NCBI RefSeq assembly: GCF_051106095.1
Contig: NC_135783.1
Coordinates: forward strand, 203,900,472-203,964,471
DNA length: 64,000 bases
Direction of reading: 5' to 3'
Source: Pogona vitticeps
Taxonomy: Eukaryota > Chordata > Lepidosauria > Squamata > Agamidae
Position 1 is the stretch's first letter, and every line of letters starts with the position of its first letter. The notes under the pieces were generated by a model. It saw only the letters and a program-made list of their open reading frames with translations. It was not told the origin of the DNA and ran no database searches. A program made the translations under genes and the position numbers. Below, piece after piece: positions 24,373 through 38,800 of this stretch.

Positions 24373-26735
24373 AGAGCCCATTCTAATTTGGACCTGTTAT
24401 TTTTTCAAGGTAAGCCTATTAAAGCAAATTTCCAAAAACGTACGGGAATAATCAAATTTACAGTCCAGCAGCATGCAGGTATATTTCAAGTAGGATTTTC
24501 AAATGAGTACCTTTTATTTTTATATTTTAAATTGACCAGCGGATAATTCACTGGTACCAAAATGAACTTCATGAAATACAAAGTTAAGGCTGATAATTTT
24601 ATGTCACACCCATATACAATATCCAAAAAGAATTCCATTTTAAATAACACATTTTATTCAGTTTTTATAGACATTATCTCTTTTGAAATTTTGAACCACA
24701 CAGAGCAGTCAAACTGAAGAGCCCTGTCATAGTGCTATGTCAGGAGATGTCAGGAATATTTCTGCTTGTCCACTGTGCTTACAAAATGGCCTAGTACTCA
24801 AAAGTGAGCAATGCAAAAATATTATAGGTTTCACATATGATACATATTAAAAATGTAGCAATGTTCTGGAAAAAAGCATTTTTTTTATTTGTTTGAAGGA
24901 ACTGCAGGATTATGGGAATAATCTAGAAGTGTATGAAGGTGTATTCACACACCATTTTATATAAAAACAGCAACCCATTTCCATTTTGCCTTCTCTTTTT
25001 GTAAAAACTTAGTAGGCTACGAGACTTATCACATAAATCTTCCCATTTCCATCATATTTTTTCCTATTCATTTTTCCACAGCCAATTTCCTATCAAGCCT
25101 CTGAACAGAGAGCAGTGTTTCGCCTAGTTTTAAGATTATAACTCTTCAAATTAATTTACAGATAAAAAGTTTGCTTTACAAGAAAAAGCTACAAGTTGAA
25201 GTACGTAAATATCAGAAGTGCCGGATAGCACTGTTTGAAATAACCAACAGACGTCGGGGCATTCTGTGAAAAGGAATGGGGGGAATCTTTGGCAGCCATG
25301 GGCTGGGTGTGACATTATCGTGTATTCTGCCTGGTTAAGTGTTTTTCCAGTGGCAACCTTTCAGCTGGATTTCAAAACCCTTATAAACCCTTGAAGCTGC
25401 TCAGGCCCACAACCACAGGGCCCCACACATTTTTTCCCCCTAAACTGCAGGGACCAAGCGGTGCAACTAGAAGTGGAACAGGCAGTTTGCCTTAATGATC
25501 CAGCAGTATCATTTGCGATTCTACATGTGGGAGGTCTGCTGTTTGAAAAAGGTGGAAAGGAGGTCTGGCCACGCCTCCCTTCTCCTTCTGACAAGCAAGC
25601 AGTCAGTAGAATTTCATCTATTAAAAACTGGCTCTGTGGGTCCAAGCCTTGGCTTCTCCATGTCAACTGGAGGAAGGCTATTCATGCGGGATTCTCCATA
25701 TGAGATGCAAACTGGGAGAAGGGGATTATTCCCCTGCCCCTGGCACTTTGCAGTTTTGCTCCTCCCCAACAGCCCTATTCCCCTGATAAAGGATTCAAGC
25801 AAAAAGGGCAGTGATTTGTAAATATAATGGAAAGAAGCTGCTTCAACTCCCAGACATTCACTAACTAAGCCTCATCCACAGAGTATCTGGCAGTGATGTC
25901 CACCCCCATCGCTCTGGAATAAGACAGGGAGGTGGAAATGAGCCCATGGCATGCTTGGGGGGGGGAGAGTTATGATGTACCCCTTGGGACATTTTACAAA
26001 TGTTGCATCTACACAGACAATAAAAATCGGCATGTTAGTAATTTACTTGTAAATAAAGCTAACTGAAATGTCCGACAGAATACTGCGTGTGTCTTGTATT
26101 ACAGTAAGAGCAGCAAGCTATCTATTATACAGCTATCTCACTAATCTCTGGAGTATATCTATGAAATTCCTGAGAATGAATAAGGTATTCAGCAATGTCT
26201 GAAACTATTTCAATAGCTCTCTGGCAATAAGCGCAATATTCTCTAAAAAATCCTTTAGACCATTTTTCTATACAATCTCACAAATCAAAAGTGTTACAAC
26301 TCTTGTATACTTACAGATACATGTCAAGCAAAATCTGAAATGGAACGCAAAGAAAGGCAACGGAAACAAGCAATGTGTTTATAGCGGGTGTACTACACAT
26401 ATACAGTGCTTCAGCATAAACAGCCCCCGGCAGGGAAAAATAAAAACACTCAGGAGCCACTTAGCGGCGGTTTTCCTTTTAAGTACAATTTGTGCTTGTT
26501 TATTAGTGGGTTAGAAAGCAACAACTATCAAGTGAATTTAGGTTTTGCACTCAAACGAAGACTAATTGCTTTGTTGTTTTTAACTGCTAAACCTCTATTA
26601 ACACAGGGCTTCGTACGATGGCAGGGCTTCACGGTTTCCCCAGTGAAGAGAAAGTTTCCACTCACTTCAAGCCGAAGCCACTCAAGTTGCGTTCATGGTA
26701 AAGGCGATGTGATGGCGCAAAAGATGGCTATCGCT

Positions 26736-26853
26736 CTATAAACCATTATAATGTGGCCCCCATCTTTTGTTGATGTGATCAAAGGTATGCGACACCCACT
26801 GTTGTTCGAGCACTTTGTATCTTTCCTTACATATGTAGAGAGGTTTGCCACGC
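26736..26853 (-). CDS. UBR3: UBR3 last coding exon with stop
   Basis: 118 nt of coding sequence; acceptor TTTTCCTTTCTTGTAG. It reads [38 protein letters not shown], then TAG at 26736-26738. The ending is the canonical UBR3 C-terminus, so the reading frame and splice join are secure. Confidence 0.98.
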
Positions 26854-29800
26854 CTACAAGAAAGGAAAAGTCAACAGACATTCATAGTAAGACACAGGAG
26901 AGGCCTTCTCTGTGGCTGCTCCCAGACTCTGGAACTCCCTCCCACGGGAAGCTAGGCTGGGCTCCTCTTTGCTGTCCTTCCACAAGCAGGCAAAGACCTT
27001 TCTGTTCAGGCAAGCTTTCCTTCAGTGACTGCTAGCCTCAGAGGTTTGGGTTTTTTTAATGGATCGTTGTGCTATGTTGCTTTTAAATGTATTTTTAGTA
27101 CTGATTTTATTGACTATTTAAAATACAACACTTGATTTATTTTTTTCGATATTTGAGCACTCACTGTTTTCTAGCTTTAAAATAATGTATTTTAATTGTT
27201 GTCAGCTGCCCTGGGTCCTTTTAAGGAGAAAGGTGGGGGTAAAAATATAATAAATGAATGAACGAACGAATGCCAGGGACAGCTGGCCCAAGAAAACTTT
27301 GCTATTGTAAGCATCTGGACTTAGGGACAACACTAAGCATTCCCTGCAGCACCAAAAGGATACCTTAAAAGGACCAGGAAGACCATATAGGGCCTTGTCA
27401 CACTGTTACTCCAAAGGACTGCTTGGCTGACTCCTACCGTTTGCTTGACATGATGAATACTTTAAGTCAGAGGCTGGGAACTTATGATGCTCTGAACTCC
27501 CATCTGCCATTACACCACGGCCAACCGTTGAGTACGAAGGAAGTTACAGTTTAGCAACATACAGTGGGACATAGATTTTCCCAACCTTGACTTAGATTCT
27601 GTGTATATGCTCTCTTTGGGCAGAAGAATAATTTGTGAGTTTTGATCTCGGGAAGATGCTCTCAAACGTCCTTGAATCACTAGAGTTTCTCACAGCGAAG
27701 CAGCACTCTAGACAGCCAATGCTTTCCACCTATTTACCAGGACAGAACAACTGCACAGAAAGTTCTGGTGGAACATGGAGTTTGGCTACGTATAGGGACA
27801 AAGCAAATTAAACCGCGGTAAGGATGGCTGGTTACCTGAGATCTCGGTCTTCTTCACCATGTGCATCCAGGTAAACGGAGCCCCAAAGGCAAAAACGATG
27901 ACCACGAATTATGATGATTACCGATGCGTTGATCAAAAGGAAGATGCCTGTTCCAGCACCACAGTTTTGGGAGTGCTATAGTTTTATTTCAAATGAGAGG
28001 AAAGAAAAAGAAAAGACGTCCTTGAGAAAGGTTCGGCAACAAATGAAAAAGCCATTGTGATCCAAGCTTCTGATTATATACTTTTAGAATTAAACAATTT
28101 TGTATTTGCCTTTTCTGTACTTCAAGCGATACAAATTATCATTTTCAGCCACAAAGGGGGCAACTGTTGTCCTCCAGACAGTAATTCTCAAAATCCCTCA
28201 CCACTGCCTGTGCTGATCAGGCCTGATGGAAGCTAAAGTAGAACTTCATCTAGGGGGCCACAGTCACCCATTTCTACCTCAGCATCTATGACCCCAAAGT
28301 TATAAGCAATCTTACAGATCCAGCCTGTCATCAAACTAATCTTCACTGAACACATGCACCTCCCTTAGCCAGGCACCGCCGTTTGGCAGCTGGCGGTTGT
28401 CACTCATTCTCTCTTACCAGGACACATTCACAGTAGCTCTGTTGCTTGCAGCAAAGTCCTTTCAAACACACAAAAGTGCCACAAACGAGACAAACGGCAG
28501 GATCTTTAGGAACCTTGGAACAGACAGAGCAACTCTTTCTGTGGTAGTACTGGAAAATAGTGTTATAATTTTCAGGCAAATGGAGGAGACAGGGTAGGTC
28601 CCACTTAGGTTCCTGGATAAGTAAAATCTGAAGAAAAAGGAAAGAGAATGGGTAAAAGAGGAAGAGGAAGAGAGACCCAATGAAGGCATTTAAGACATAA
28701 GACATAAGAAATTTATTTGTCATTGCGCTCACAAGTGGGTGCAACGAAATGAGGTGCTCTTCCCCAAGGTAAAACTGGACAACACTACAAAAAAAAGTTA
28801 AAATATACACAACTTTCACCATCCAAATATAGATACCCCGTTTTCTCTCAGCAATTAAAATTCCACCAAAAACCTATGGCCCCGCATTTAAACTCAATAC
28901 TGCACTTGGATAAAAACTGTTCTTGAATCTGCTTGTCCTTGCTTTCAATACCCTGAATCTCCTTCCTGATGGTAATAGTTTAAAGAGCTGATATCCCGGA
29001 TGAGAGGAGTCTTTCAGTATGTTAAATATCTTCCTCTTACATCTGTTCTTATACAATTCTTCCAAAGAGGGGAGTGAACAGCCAATGATGTTTTGGGCCG
29101 TCTTGATCACCCTTTGAATTGCCTTTTTCTCTGCCACTGTGCAGCTCGTGAACCATACACAGAGACAGTAGGATAATATGCTCTCAATCGAACTCCGATA
29201 GAAGGTGATTAACAAACTCTCAGTCAATTGTTGCTTTCTAAGAATCCTTAGAAAATACAACCGTTGTTGTGCCTTTACAGGCCGCTTCATGTTCTGTTCA
29301 GTTGTTAAGTACACATTCTCACAGGTTCATATGCTTTGACTATGTCATGGGTCCAGGCAGTCTCATTATGAAGTTAAGCTTGCCTCCTTTAGCTATTCTT
29401 CCTCAGAAAAGTGAACAAAGGCCATGAAGAGAAGAGTGTAGCCTAGTCTATGCCCAAAAAAATGGACACTGTTCACAGCCTGCTATCGTTTTACTGGTAG
29501 TGTGGGATCAGACATGTCCACCCATCCCTTTGGATCAATCTGGCCTAACCTGGAGCCAGACGCATGCCTTGCTTCCTCCCAACTGTCAGGTGACGGGCCC
29601 TGCGGCGAGAGCAGGACAGGCGGCACCTGCTGGGTACATTCTCTCCTTACGTTTCCCTTTGAGTAGGTGACAGACAGTCCCAACAGGCCCTTCCTGGTAC
29701 CTTCGGGGAATAAAGACCACGCCTTAAGGCCACACTCCAGAGTCCTGTGCAAAACATGAGGAATTCACAGCCCACATGCAGGGCTCCTTGGGTGACAAAC

Positions 29801-32800
29801 ATGTAGAACGGGCCTTCAGGAGGGAAGAAAGTCTAAACATCACTGTCATAAAGTCTACTGTTTAAGACAACTGGAGACACAGATGTTGGCAACAGGGCAT
29901 CATAAGAAAGATCAGTGCCATTTAAATGTGCATGTTTCTGGATAAATGACTCCCCTTCTAGGACAGAACTGGCCCTGAGCCCCAGCACACAAATTTCAGC
30001 CCCAGTTTCGCAATTGGCTGATATGGTTGATTTCTTAGTTATGTAATTTGGAGGGATTAATCTGAGGCTGTAAGTAACAAAGGGATTAAAGATAATAGCC
30101 TTCTTGCTAGTCTTAGTTTTCCAGTGCTGCCCAGGCAGGATACAGCAGGCAAAGAAAAAGAGAAATTTTGAGAACTGCAACCAGAGAGATTATGGTTTCA
30201 GTGTTATCATTTTTACACACTATCAGCTCCTTGAAATCACTTCTTTTATTAGTCACAGATGCATTTATAGCACTTATTTTTCTTTCCTAAAAATCTTTAT
30301 GGCTAGTCATTCTCTTTTGATTTAGTTACAGGATGTAATCCAGAGTTAAGCAACATTTTTTTTCAAACAAAAGTTTTTCCTTAAGAAAAATCTAGTATGA
30401 TCATTGTCTGGAAATTAATAACTTGGCAACATAGTTAAAACAAAAAATAAGACTGTGCAATCAAGCATTTTTTAAAAAATGGAGTTAGACTAAAAGCACA
30501 AACAAAGGCCAATGGAGCTACATAACCCACTGATTCAAGTAACACTATTACGATGTATAAAAATGTTTTCCCTACCTTTACTTGTGAGGGATGCTTATCT
30601 GAAAAGGAAACCAATTCTGAGCACCACTGGGATACTATGTCAAAGACTGGCACAGGCCAATCCAGACAAGAGGCACTGGGGAACTGTGATGACTGAAAGG
30701 ACGATGGTAACAAACCCAGGCAGTTGGCAAGAACAGTAAACTCTTCATCTTCCTGTTAAATACAAAAGGAAGAAAATTCAAAGTAAAAGGCAATGCTCCA
30801 GTATGATGCTTCTTCACAAGCACAATGCTGTTAGTGTGAATGTACAAATTCATGTTTGGTATTAATGTTTGTACAGGATATGCCACTGCGATATTTCACA
30901 TTATGAAATCTAATCCTTGCATCTCAGTGAAATGTCTTTAAGATAGCTGCGGCAGGGTTGTGGGGTTTGTTGGTTTGTTTTTTGTTTTGTATATACATCT
31001 ACTGGAGATAAGAAATGTGTACCTTACATTATTAGGACAGAGGTAGTGAATTGTATTTTTGTAATACCTGACAGCTAGGTAGCTCCCCTCCAAAGAGATG
31101 ATGCTGAAGAAGGCTGGTAATCCTGAGGAAAGGCAGGCAGAACTGCTGCAAATAAATCTCTATGGAATCTGGACACCAAGGACTAGTGTTGTCCTACATT
31201 AAGGTGTTTAAAAAAAGGGGGGGGGAGGAGTCTTAATTAGTGCAACTTTACTTTTTCAGAACCAGTAATACCATCTAACAGTTGTACTGATAAATAATAA
31301 TGCAAACCTTTTGGTGAGATATAATTAGCATTCAAATAACACAAAGCTGACAAACTGAAATAATTAAAACTGTACCATAGCTAGATCTTCCGTTTCCTCT
31401 GGCTCATAGATCTTCCCTTTGGAGAGTTCACTGATTACATGGCTCAATAATACTTCCCAGGTATTTTTTGCATCAGATATATTCTGTGATTAAAAAGAAA
31501 TTCACCATCAAATCAGCAAAATAAGAAAATGATTGACACCAATCCAGCACCTTTTTTTTAATGCCCCTGCCCTAAAGGGAGACAGTGCTAAGCAGCCCTT
31601 TTGCACTGAGGCAAGTGTAATAATCTGGACATGGTTAGAAATCTCCTGCAGTCAGGGAAGCAATGCACACATGGACTTTTAGACCAAAATATTATGTAGA
31701 AAAGTCAAAGATAGCATACTGAAGTGAATGAAGCAAAAAGCAACTCCTTTGCAAGTTCAACTTTGTTTTAATTGGTGCTGCACTGAGTATGGAAACTGTT
31801 TAATGAATAGAGCAATATACTGGTTTTTGGATACCAGAGAGAACCTCTTTATAGAAAACTACCAAATACAGTGGTGCCTCACTTAACGAGTGATTCGTTT
31901 AACGACGAATCCGCATAGCGATTGAGTTTTTGCAATCGCAAAAGCGATCGCATAACAATGTTTTAAATAGGAAAACATGGCTTTGCGATGATCGGTAAGC
32001 TGTTTCGCTTACCGATTATCGCATAACGATGTTTTTCCAACAGCTGATTGGCGGTTCCAAAATGGCTGCCCGCTGTGTTTTCACGCCCTTTCCTCGCTTA
32101 CCGGGCAGCGAAAATGGCGGCCGCATGGAGGATTTCTGCATTACGGTGAGGTTTTTGCCCATAGGAATGCATTAAACGTGTTTTAATGCGTTCCAATGGG
32201 CTTTTTTGCCCCGCATAGCGACGAATCCACATAGCAACGTTTTTTTCGGAATGGATTATCGTTGCTATGTGGGGCACCACTGTACTGCTGCAAATTTGAA
32301 CTGGTCTGCTCCCAAATCTGCACTCCTCCCAAATCGCACAAGTTGGCCTGAGTGCTGTGTTATACGTGTTTACTGTGCTTTACAGCTTCTTAGAATAGCT
32401 GCCAAATGTGGCACCTTCAACTGATGTTCACAATGCTTCTGGTCATGTCCTGATGAGACAACCAAGACCACTGCATGGGAAAAAGATGGTTGCCACCAAT
32501 TATAAATGGGGGCAGTGATCTTTCTTCCAGGCAACTCGACAGGAAGTCATGAGGGACGTTTCCCATGCATTTTCAGAAGCACTGGCACCCACTATTCCAA
32601 GCAGTTAGGAATCATTTCTCAAAAGAGTCTGTTATATTGGGGGGGGGGGGGAATAAAACACAGTCCATCATCTGCTTCAAAAGTACAGAATCAAAATCTT
32701 TTTTTAAAAAAAGTTTAATATTGGGCTAAATGGTGAGAGTTTAAAAGGACTCCAACCACAAAATCCATTGAGAGAGAACTTGCTGATAAACACATTTAAA

Positions 32801-35800
32801 ACTGATACGAACTGGGTCACCGCATGCAACACAGTGTAACATTTTAAAGGGCATTCTCTCTCTCTCTTTTCAGAAAGGAGCTGTGACAATATAGCCTTTG
32901 ACATATTATAGAAATGCAGCATAAATATAAGTAAAGTCACAGTGGCTGAAATCCTGCTGCTTAGCTTAGTACATCACAACTAGAGTAGGCCCACTAAATC
33001 AGTGGGGATTGGGTAGTTTTGTACCTTGCAATGATCCAATGGGCCTAGCTGCAACTTGCTATGCTGAGCAACAGGATTCTAGCCAGTGATTGCTTTGCTA
33101 GAAACACAGCATTATGTTGTCTGACCCAGCAGTTTCCAGGAATGCTAACTATGAATACAAAAAAAGTTACAACAGACAGCACTAAACTGCTGCTAAAGCT
33201 ACCATGTTTCCCTGAAAATAAGACAGGATCTTATATTAATTTTTGCTCCAAAAACACATTAGGGCTTATTTTCAGGGGATGTTTTATTTTTTTCATGTAC
33301 ATCCATCTACATTAGTTCAAATAAAGTCATGTCATCTTCTGGTTGCTGCACAAGGGTGGAGGGCGGGGGTTTCACTTCACTGGGGCTTATTTTTGGAGTA
33401 GGGCTTACATTAGAAGCATCCCGAAAAATCATACTAGGGCTTATTTTCAGGTTAGGTCTTATTTTCAGGGAAACAGGGTACCCACCTCGCTAATCTAATT
33501 TAAAAAAAGTACCCTCTCCTAAAAAGCAGGAAAGTAGCAAGCCAGGAATCGGGTTGGGACATGATTCTGTCTTAAGTTTCCTCTTGCTGGTAAATTCTAG
33601 TTACTGAAGCTGTTCCAGTTGGGAAAGTACTTGGTCAGCATGTCTCCGAACGCTTGCTCATGAATGTGAAGCCACAGTTTTCCAGAAACCTGCAAAGATG
33701 GTTCGTACTTCATTGCAAGAGCTACTGAGAATATTATGGCCAGGATCCAAAGTATAGTGTAGCTAATGTGGTACATCATGGGGGGAAGAGGGTGTTTCAG
33801 ATTAGGGTTTTTTTCCAAATCACCCATCAGCTGCCCACAGTTTTGCCCCAGAGGGGTCTCCCAGGCCTTCATTTCCATGACTGTGGAAACAGGAAAAGCT
33901 GTGCCTTGCCATCTTTTTATCCTGTTCTCACAAGACTACTTTATATTAAAGCGAAGCAATCAGCTCACAAGTGGGCCAAATGTTCTTGTCATAATACAAT
34001 TTACTATAAAAAGCAGTTGGACTGCTTTTGACCTATTCTGCTTTTTAAAATCTCATCAAAGGTAGAAAACAGATTACATTTTTCAAACTGACTGTGAAAG
34101 AACAGGAAGTGACAGGACTGGCGTCTACTTCAACTTCGCTCTCTCCACACTATAACCACAGAATTGTCTATCGATTCCTATCCCACTTAGAAAAACAAAC
34201 TGTGGAGGCAAAGCAGAAGTGATGGCCATGAAACTTAGATTCCATGACATTTTGACAGCATCTATAAGATAAATCCTGAAGTAATGATGTGGTAACAGCC
34301 ATTGTGGCAGTAGAATGTTGAAAGCTATATATTCTGATCTTATGGCCCTTCAGAGCTATCCGGTTCCTCTCTGAGGGACAAAAGGGCAGATGCAACTCTC
34401 CTCTTTGGGTTGAACAACATTAGAGAGGCACAGTCTTTGCAGGTCCAGCTGCTATCCAACACTGGCTAACTGTTATCTGGCCCAATTGCTACCTATACAG
34501 GCAATCAAAGAAGGATCAAGTCGAGGGTACATCACGAATCCTTGTACGTACCACCAGGTTAAGAGAAATCTTATACAGAATTTAGAAGCATTCTGTTTGG
34601 GATCAGAAATCTCAGCACCCCTCATCAGACTGTTTGGCTACTTCCTACGAGGTGTCTCAGAGTCAGAACAGCTGGGGGAGGAATATGCTTATCCAAGCCT
34701 AGGCTGGGATCAAGAAGAGCAATTGAAAGGGCTAGGTGGAGTACAGCTCTTACTAAGCAAGAGTAGCTCAACACATATTGCAGCCTGACCATCATTAGGA
34801 AGATCACACCAGAAACCCCAGCACTATGCCATCTGTCTTCTCTACTCAAAGGACTGAAGATGGATACGCCAAAGCAGGAAAGAAATGAATAGGATGAAGA
34901 TATAAATGCTTCCTATAAGCTGTAGTACAGTGGTTCTTAACGTGAGCGATAATGCCCCCCAGGGGGTGATTTCATTTTTCAGGGGGGCGATAGAACGAAA
35001 AGGGGCGGTGTGGGGGCGCTGGAGCAGAAGGGGGCGGTAGGGGGGCCCTGGAGCAAGCCAAACCTGTTAAGATGGCTGCAGCCTTTTTACAGTGTGCATG
35101 AATATATATTTTCCTCCAATCTTAATTTAGTTTCAGAGTTTTCATCTTGAAATTTTTAGTTCCTGCATTGTGGTTTGTTTTTATGCCCTTTTTATATTTT
35201 TTTTGCATCTTAAAATTCGATTGCAACTAAATCATTAAATGTTACTTTTTGGGGGGCATTTCATTTTCTTGGAATTTAATTTTGTTTTCAGGGGTCATTA
35301 GATTTAAGTGTCTTAAACAAACAAACAAACAAACAAATACATAAATAAGATATCATCACCGCGGGGAGGGGGGCGATAACATCCACAATGGCTCAAGGGT
35401 GCGTTTCTTTCAAAAAGGTTAAGAACCACTGCTGTAGTATATCTTGTTACGATATATACATCCCTATCTCCTTTCACGCCCCCCCCCCTTGAGAAATTGG
35501 TCGTACAGCCTGATTCTATCCTGTTACTTCCATAGAAGTATCACTTTATTCAATGGCACTTGCTCTCCAATGAACGCCCACAGTGTTATAACACCCTCCA
35601 GGCCCAAACAAAGTCACAGAGACCCAACTGCATCCTCGCAGTCTACTTGAGGTTTTTCATAAAACAACAAACCTTTTTCAGAGCACCTGAGTTCATCCAT
35701 GTCACTCTGTCTTCAGCACTGCATTTAACAGAAAGTGCGACGAGAGCTTGCACATACAGTAATGTGAAGAGCACTTTTATGATACAGATAAAGTGTTCTA

Positions 35801-38800
35801 TAAAAGGATAGAAACAGACAAGGCAATTCAGGCATTTTCAATTAGGTCTGAAATACATTTATATCAACCAACTGCACACTTTTTAAATTCACAAACATTT
35901 CCTTCTCCGGGTAGGTAACCCGAAACTGCCAATGTGCCAGCTTCTGCAAATGTGGCAAGTTAAATGTCATGTGCTAGAAGGCTAGAACTTCAGTAAAAGT
36001 CTATTAAGGAAGGAGGAAATGAAAAAGCAATGTCGACTGAAAGCAGTTAATCTGACAGTATTTTATTATATCTTTATTTACCAAAGGAAGAAAGGGAAAA
36101 CATGACATCAGAATAGCTCAGAGAACTAGTATGTTTTAAAATTCTACGCTGGAAATCAAGCATTCAGGTATAACTCAACTGCTTTATGCTGTTCTGCCTG
36201 CCACTAAAACGTAATCCAGAGAAAACTGCCATTTTTATTTGGGAAGGCAGTTTTACTGTCCCATGTGGCTACTCATGAGAATAATTGACAAGGTATTTTG
36301 TTTGTTATAAACTTTGCTGCTGAAATTTCCAGGGGGCAGCCACATCAGTCTGCTGCAGAAAAACCAGCCAAGACAATTATGGCACCTTAAAGAGTGACAA
36401 CTTCTGTTGTAGACTGTGAGCCATTTAAGAGAGACAGAACTTGCCTTCTAGATCATTTCTTGTCATCTTAGCTCTTCCATGAATCCTTTTAAACTTCGCA
36501 GCCTATTTCATGATCTGGGGCAATGGAATCTATATGAGGTCTGCCCTATGCTCTAGAGCAACTTTCTGCCTCTTTGAAGTTACATTCTGGTGGCATACGC
36601 TAAAATGGCATGAACTGTCCTTTCAGCAGTAAAACAGGGCAGATTAATAGTAGGGCCCTGCTGAGCATACAGAAGCTTGCCTTGTGAACACCAGTCTCTT
36701 TCACTGAAACATATTTCCTGTCATCACTTTCATTGTGATTCTGCAGGTCAGTGCACAATGAATATCCAAATGAAGAAAACCAGAATCCCTGCGCAGCTAT
36801 AGAATGTGTGGTGAAAATTTCCCTTTTGCACATTAAACCTGTATTTATTCTGCCTATCTTAATGCTTTAAAAACATCGGCTCTCTTCAACACAGTGACCA
36901 TCTCTTAGGCCACACAGGCAGTGTGTGCCACAGAGAGGTCATTTGTAACCTCTTGCCCTTTCAGGCCCCTATTTATAAACTGACTACAAGTGCACTGACC
37001 TCGAGAACGATGGTTTCCCTACAATCAGATTTAATTTGTGTTCTCCCTTTTGGGGTGGATTCAGATCAATTTTCCTCTCAGAAAGAAGAGAATGAACAAT
37101 GTAGTAGCATTTACATTGCCTTAATCAATGTTGGGTTGAAAAGAGGTAACCAAGTCTACTCAACAGTTAATATAACAGTGAATACAATTCCCAGGGCCTT
37201 TACTGAAGGTCAGGAGATGCTATTAGGAACACTGCTTGTGAATTGTTAATTTTCTCAAGAAGTACTAAACAGGTATTCTTTAAAGCAAAAAGAATTTAAT
37301 TCGAAATGACAGCCTGCCGGGCTGAGCATAAAAAAATGAAGCATAAAAATATTCTGGTAACAGCAACCTGACTCTCACAAGCCTAGAAGCAGAGCTGTCT
37401 TTTTATCTGGCCTCTTAAAAACTGCAGTGCTGAAAGGATGGTGGCAGGAATGTGCACAGGCATGCAAACACACCACACCACTATGACAGCCACACAAAAG
37501 TTCTCCTTTTCTTCACCTTTTCCCTCCACTGTTGAAACAGGGATCTAACCTCTTCAGACAAAGAGCTATCCTCGTTTATTTCATGGTACTCTATGAACTT
37601 CCACAGACAATGACTGTGAAAAAATGTTTGCTAAAAAAAGTCTCTGAAACAATGAAAGAAAATTTTGCAAAAATGCAGCAATAAAAGTTTTGCTTGCTAT
37701 ATGTGGTCAACTCAGCAGGCATTGTTCAAAACAGGCGTTTTACTGAATCCCTTAATTTTCCAATACTGCTGTGTCATGAAATAGTGATGTTCTATTCAAC
37801 TGCCTCCTTTTGTTCACGCTTCATACTGTGCTATTCACAACACTTTATTATCCTGAGATAGTCCAGTTAAAAAGATCCAAGGAAATTTGTTTTTAAGTAT
37901 TTATAACTGTTTTATAGCATCTGATATGTTTGATATTATTTTAAGATAATTTTACTGACTGTACCTTCCCTAGGCATATGTTGATTTAGGGTAGATTATA
38001 AGTACCTGAGTCTTGAAATTCAAGAATGACTGTGTGGCTGTCTCATTACAAAACATACCTTCCTCTCATCATATCTGGTCCAGAGGTTCTCCCGACATCC
38101 AACTCTTATGTGCGAGGAAGTAGACTTATATGCACAGAAGCTCACATTAAAATATAGCAGTTAGTCTTTAAGGTGCCATAAAGTTTTTATCTTCTTTGTT
38201 TTTTTGTTTTTGTTTTCCTGAGATGCAAGCACAGAGTAACATGGCCATCTCTTCTAAATTCCAACATTCTGTGTTTATTGTGGTAGCCATGATACAAAGA
38301 GGTTACTTACCTGTAACCATAGTTCTTTGAGTGGTCCTCTGTGAATTCACACATATGGGTATTGTCTGCGCCTGCGCCGACTCTCTTAGAAGATTCTAGA
38401 GCTAAAAGTAACAATTTTATGGTGTGATCCTCCACGAGGTATATGCTCCTCCCACCCACCATCTTCCCCAGTTCCTGAATTTTATCCACCGGGTATGAAG
38501 GAAAGAATTAATTAATTCGTTATATAATGAACCCGTGACGGATAGAGGGAAGGATGGGCGGGTTGTGTGAATTCACAGAGGACCACTCAAAGAACTATGG
38601 TTACAGGTAAGTAACCTCTTTTTCTTTTTCGTGGCCTCTGTGAATGCACACATATGGGTGACTAGCAAGCTGCACTTACCGGTTGGTGGGTCGTCACGGT
38701 AAGAAGGATGACAGGACAGCTTTGCCAAATGCAGCATCTTGCCATGCTCTGACGTCGAGGCGGTAGTGCTTGACAAACGTGGATGGTGTGAACCACATAG

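Larger units (their letters stand above)
24130..26735 (-). other. UBR3: Probable UBR3 3' UTR
   Basis: About 2.6 kb downstream of the stop shows no recognisable transposon insertion, unlike its surroundings, as expected of a constrained UTR. An AATAAA (TTTATT at 24148-24153 on the plus strand) lies near the end, with cleavage predicted around 24130. Another AATAAA at 24653-24658 could give a shorter form. A CA-rich tract at 24308-24372 lies inside. The extent is inferred, not proven. Confidence 0.55.
35440..38296. other. UBR3 intron, mostly unassigned
   Basis: Holds two fragments of the 4555-type repeat; the rest shows no recognisable element or exon. Confidence 0.5.

Noticed and set aside
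37480-37612. Minus-strand frame ([20 protein letters not shown]...) behind a fair acceptor in the large UBR3 intron
   Set aside because: Entry phase does not fit the exon at 42782, there is no convincing donor, and it does not resemble UBR3.
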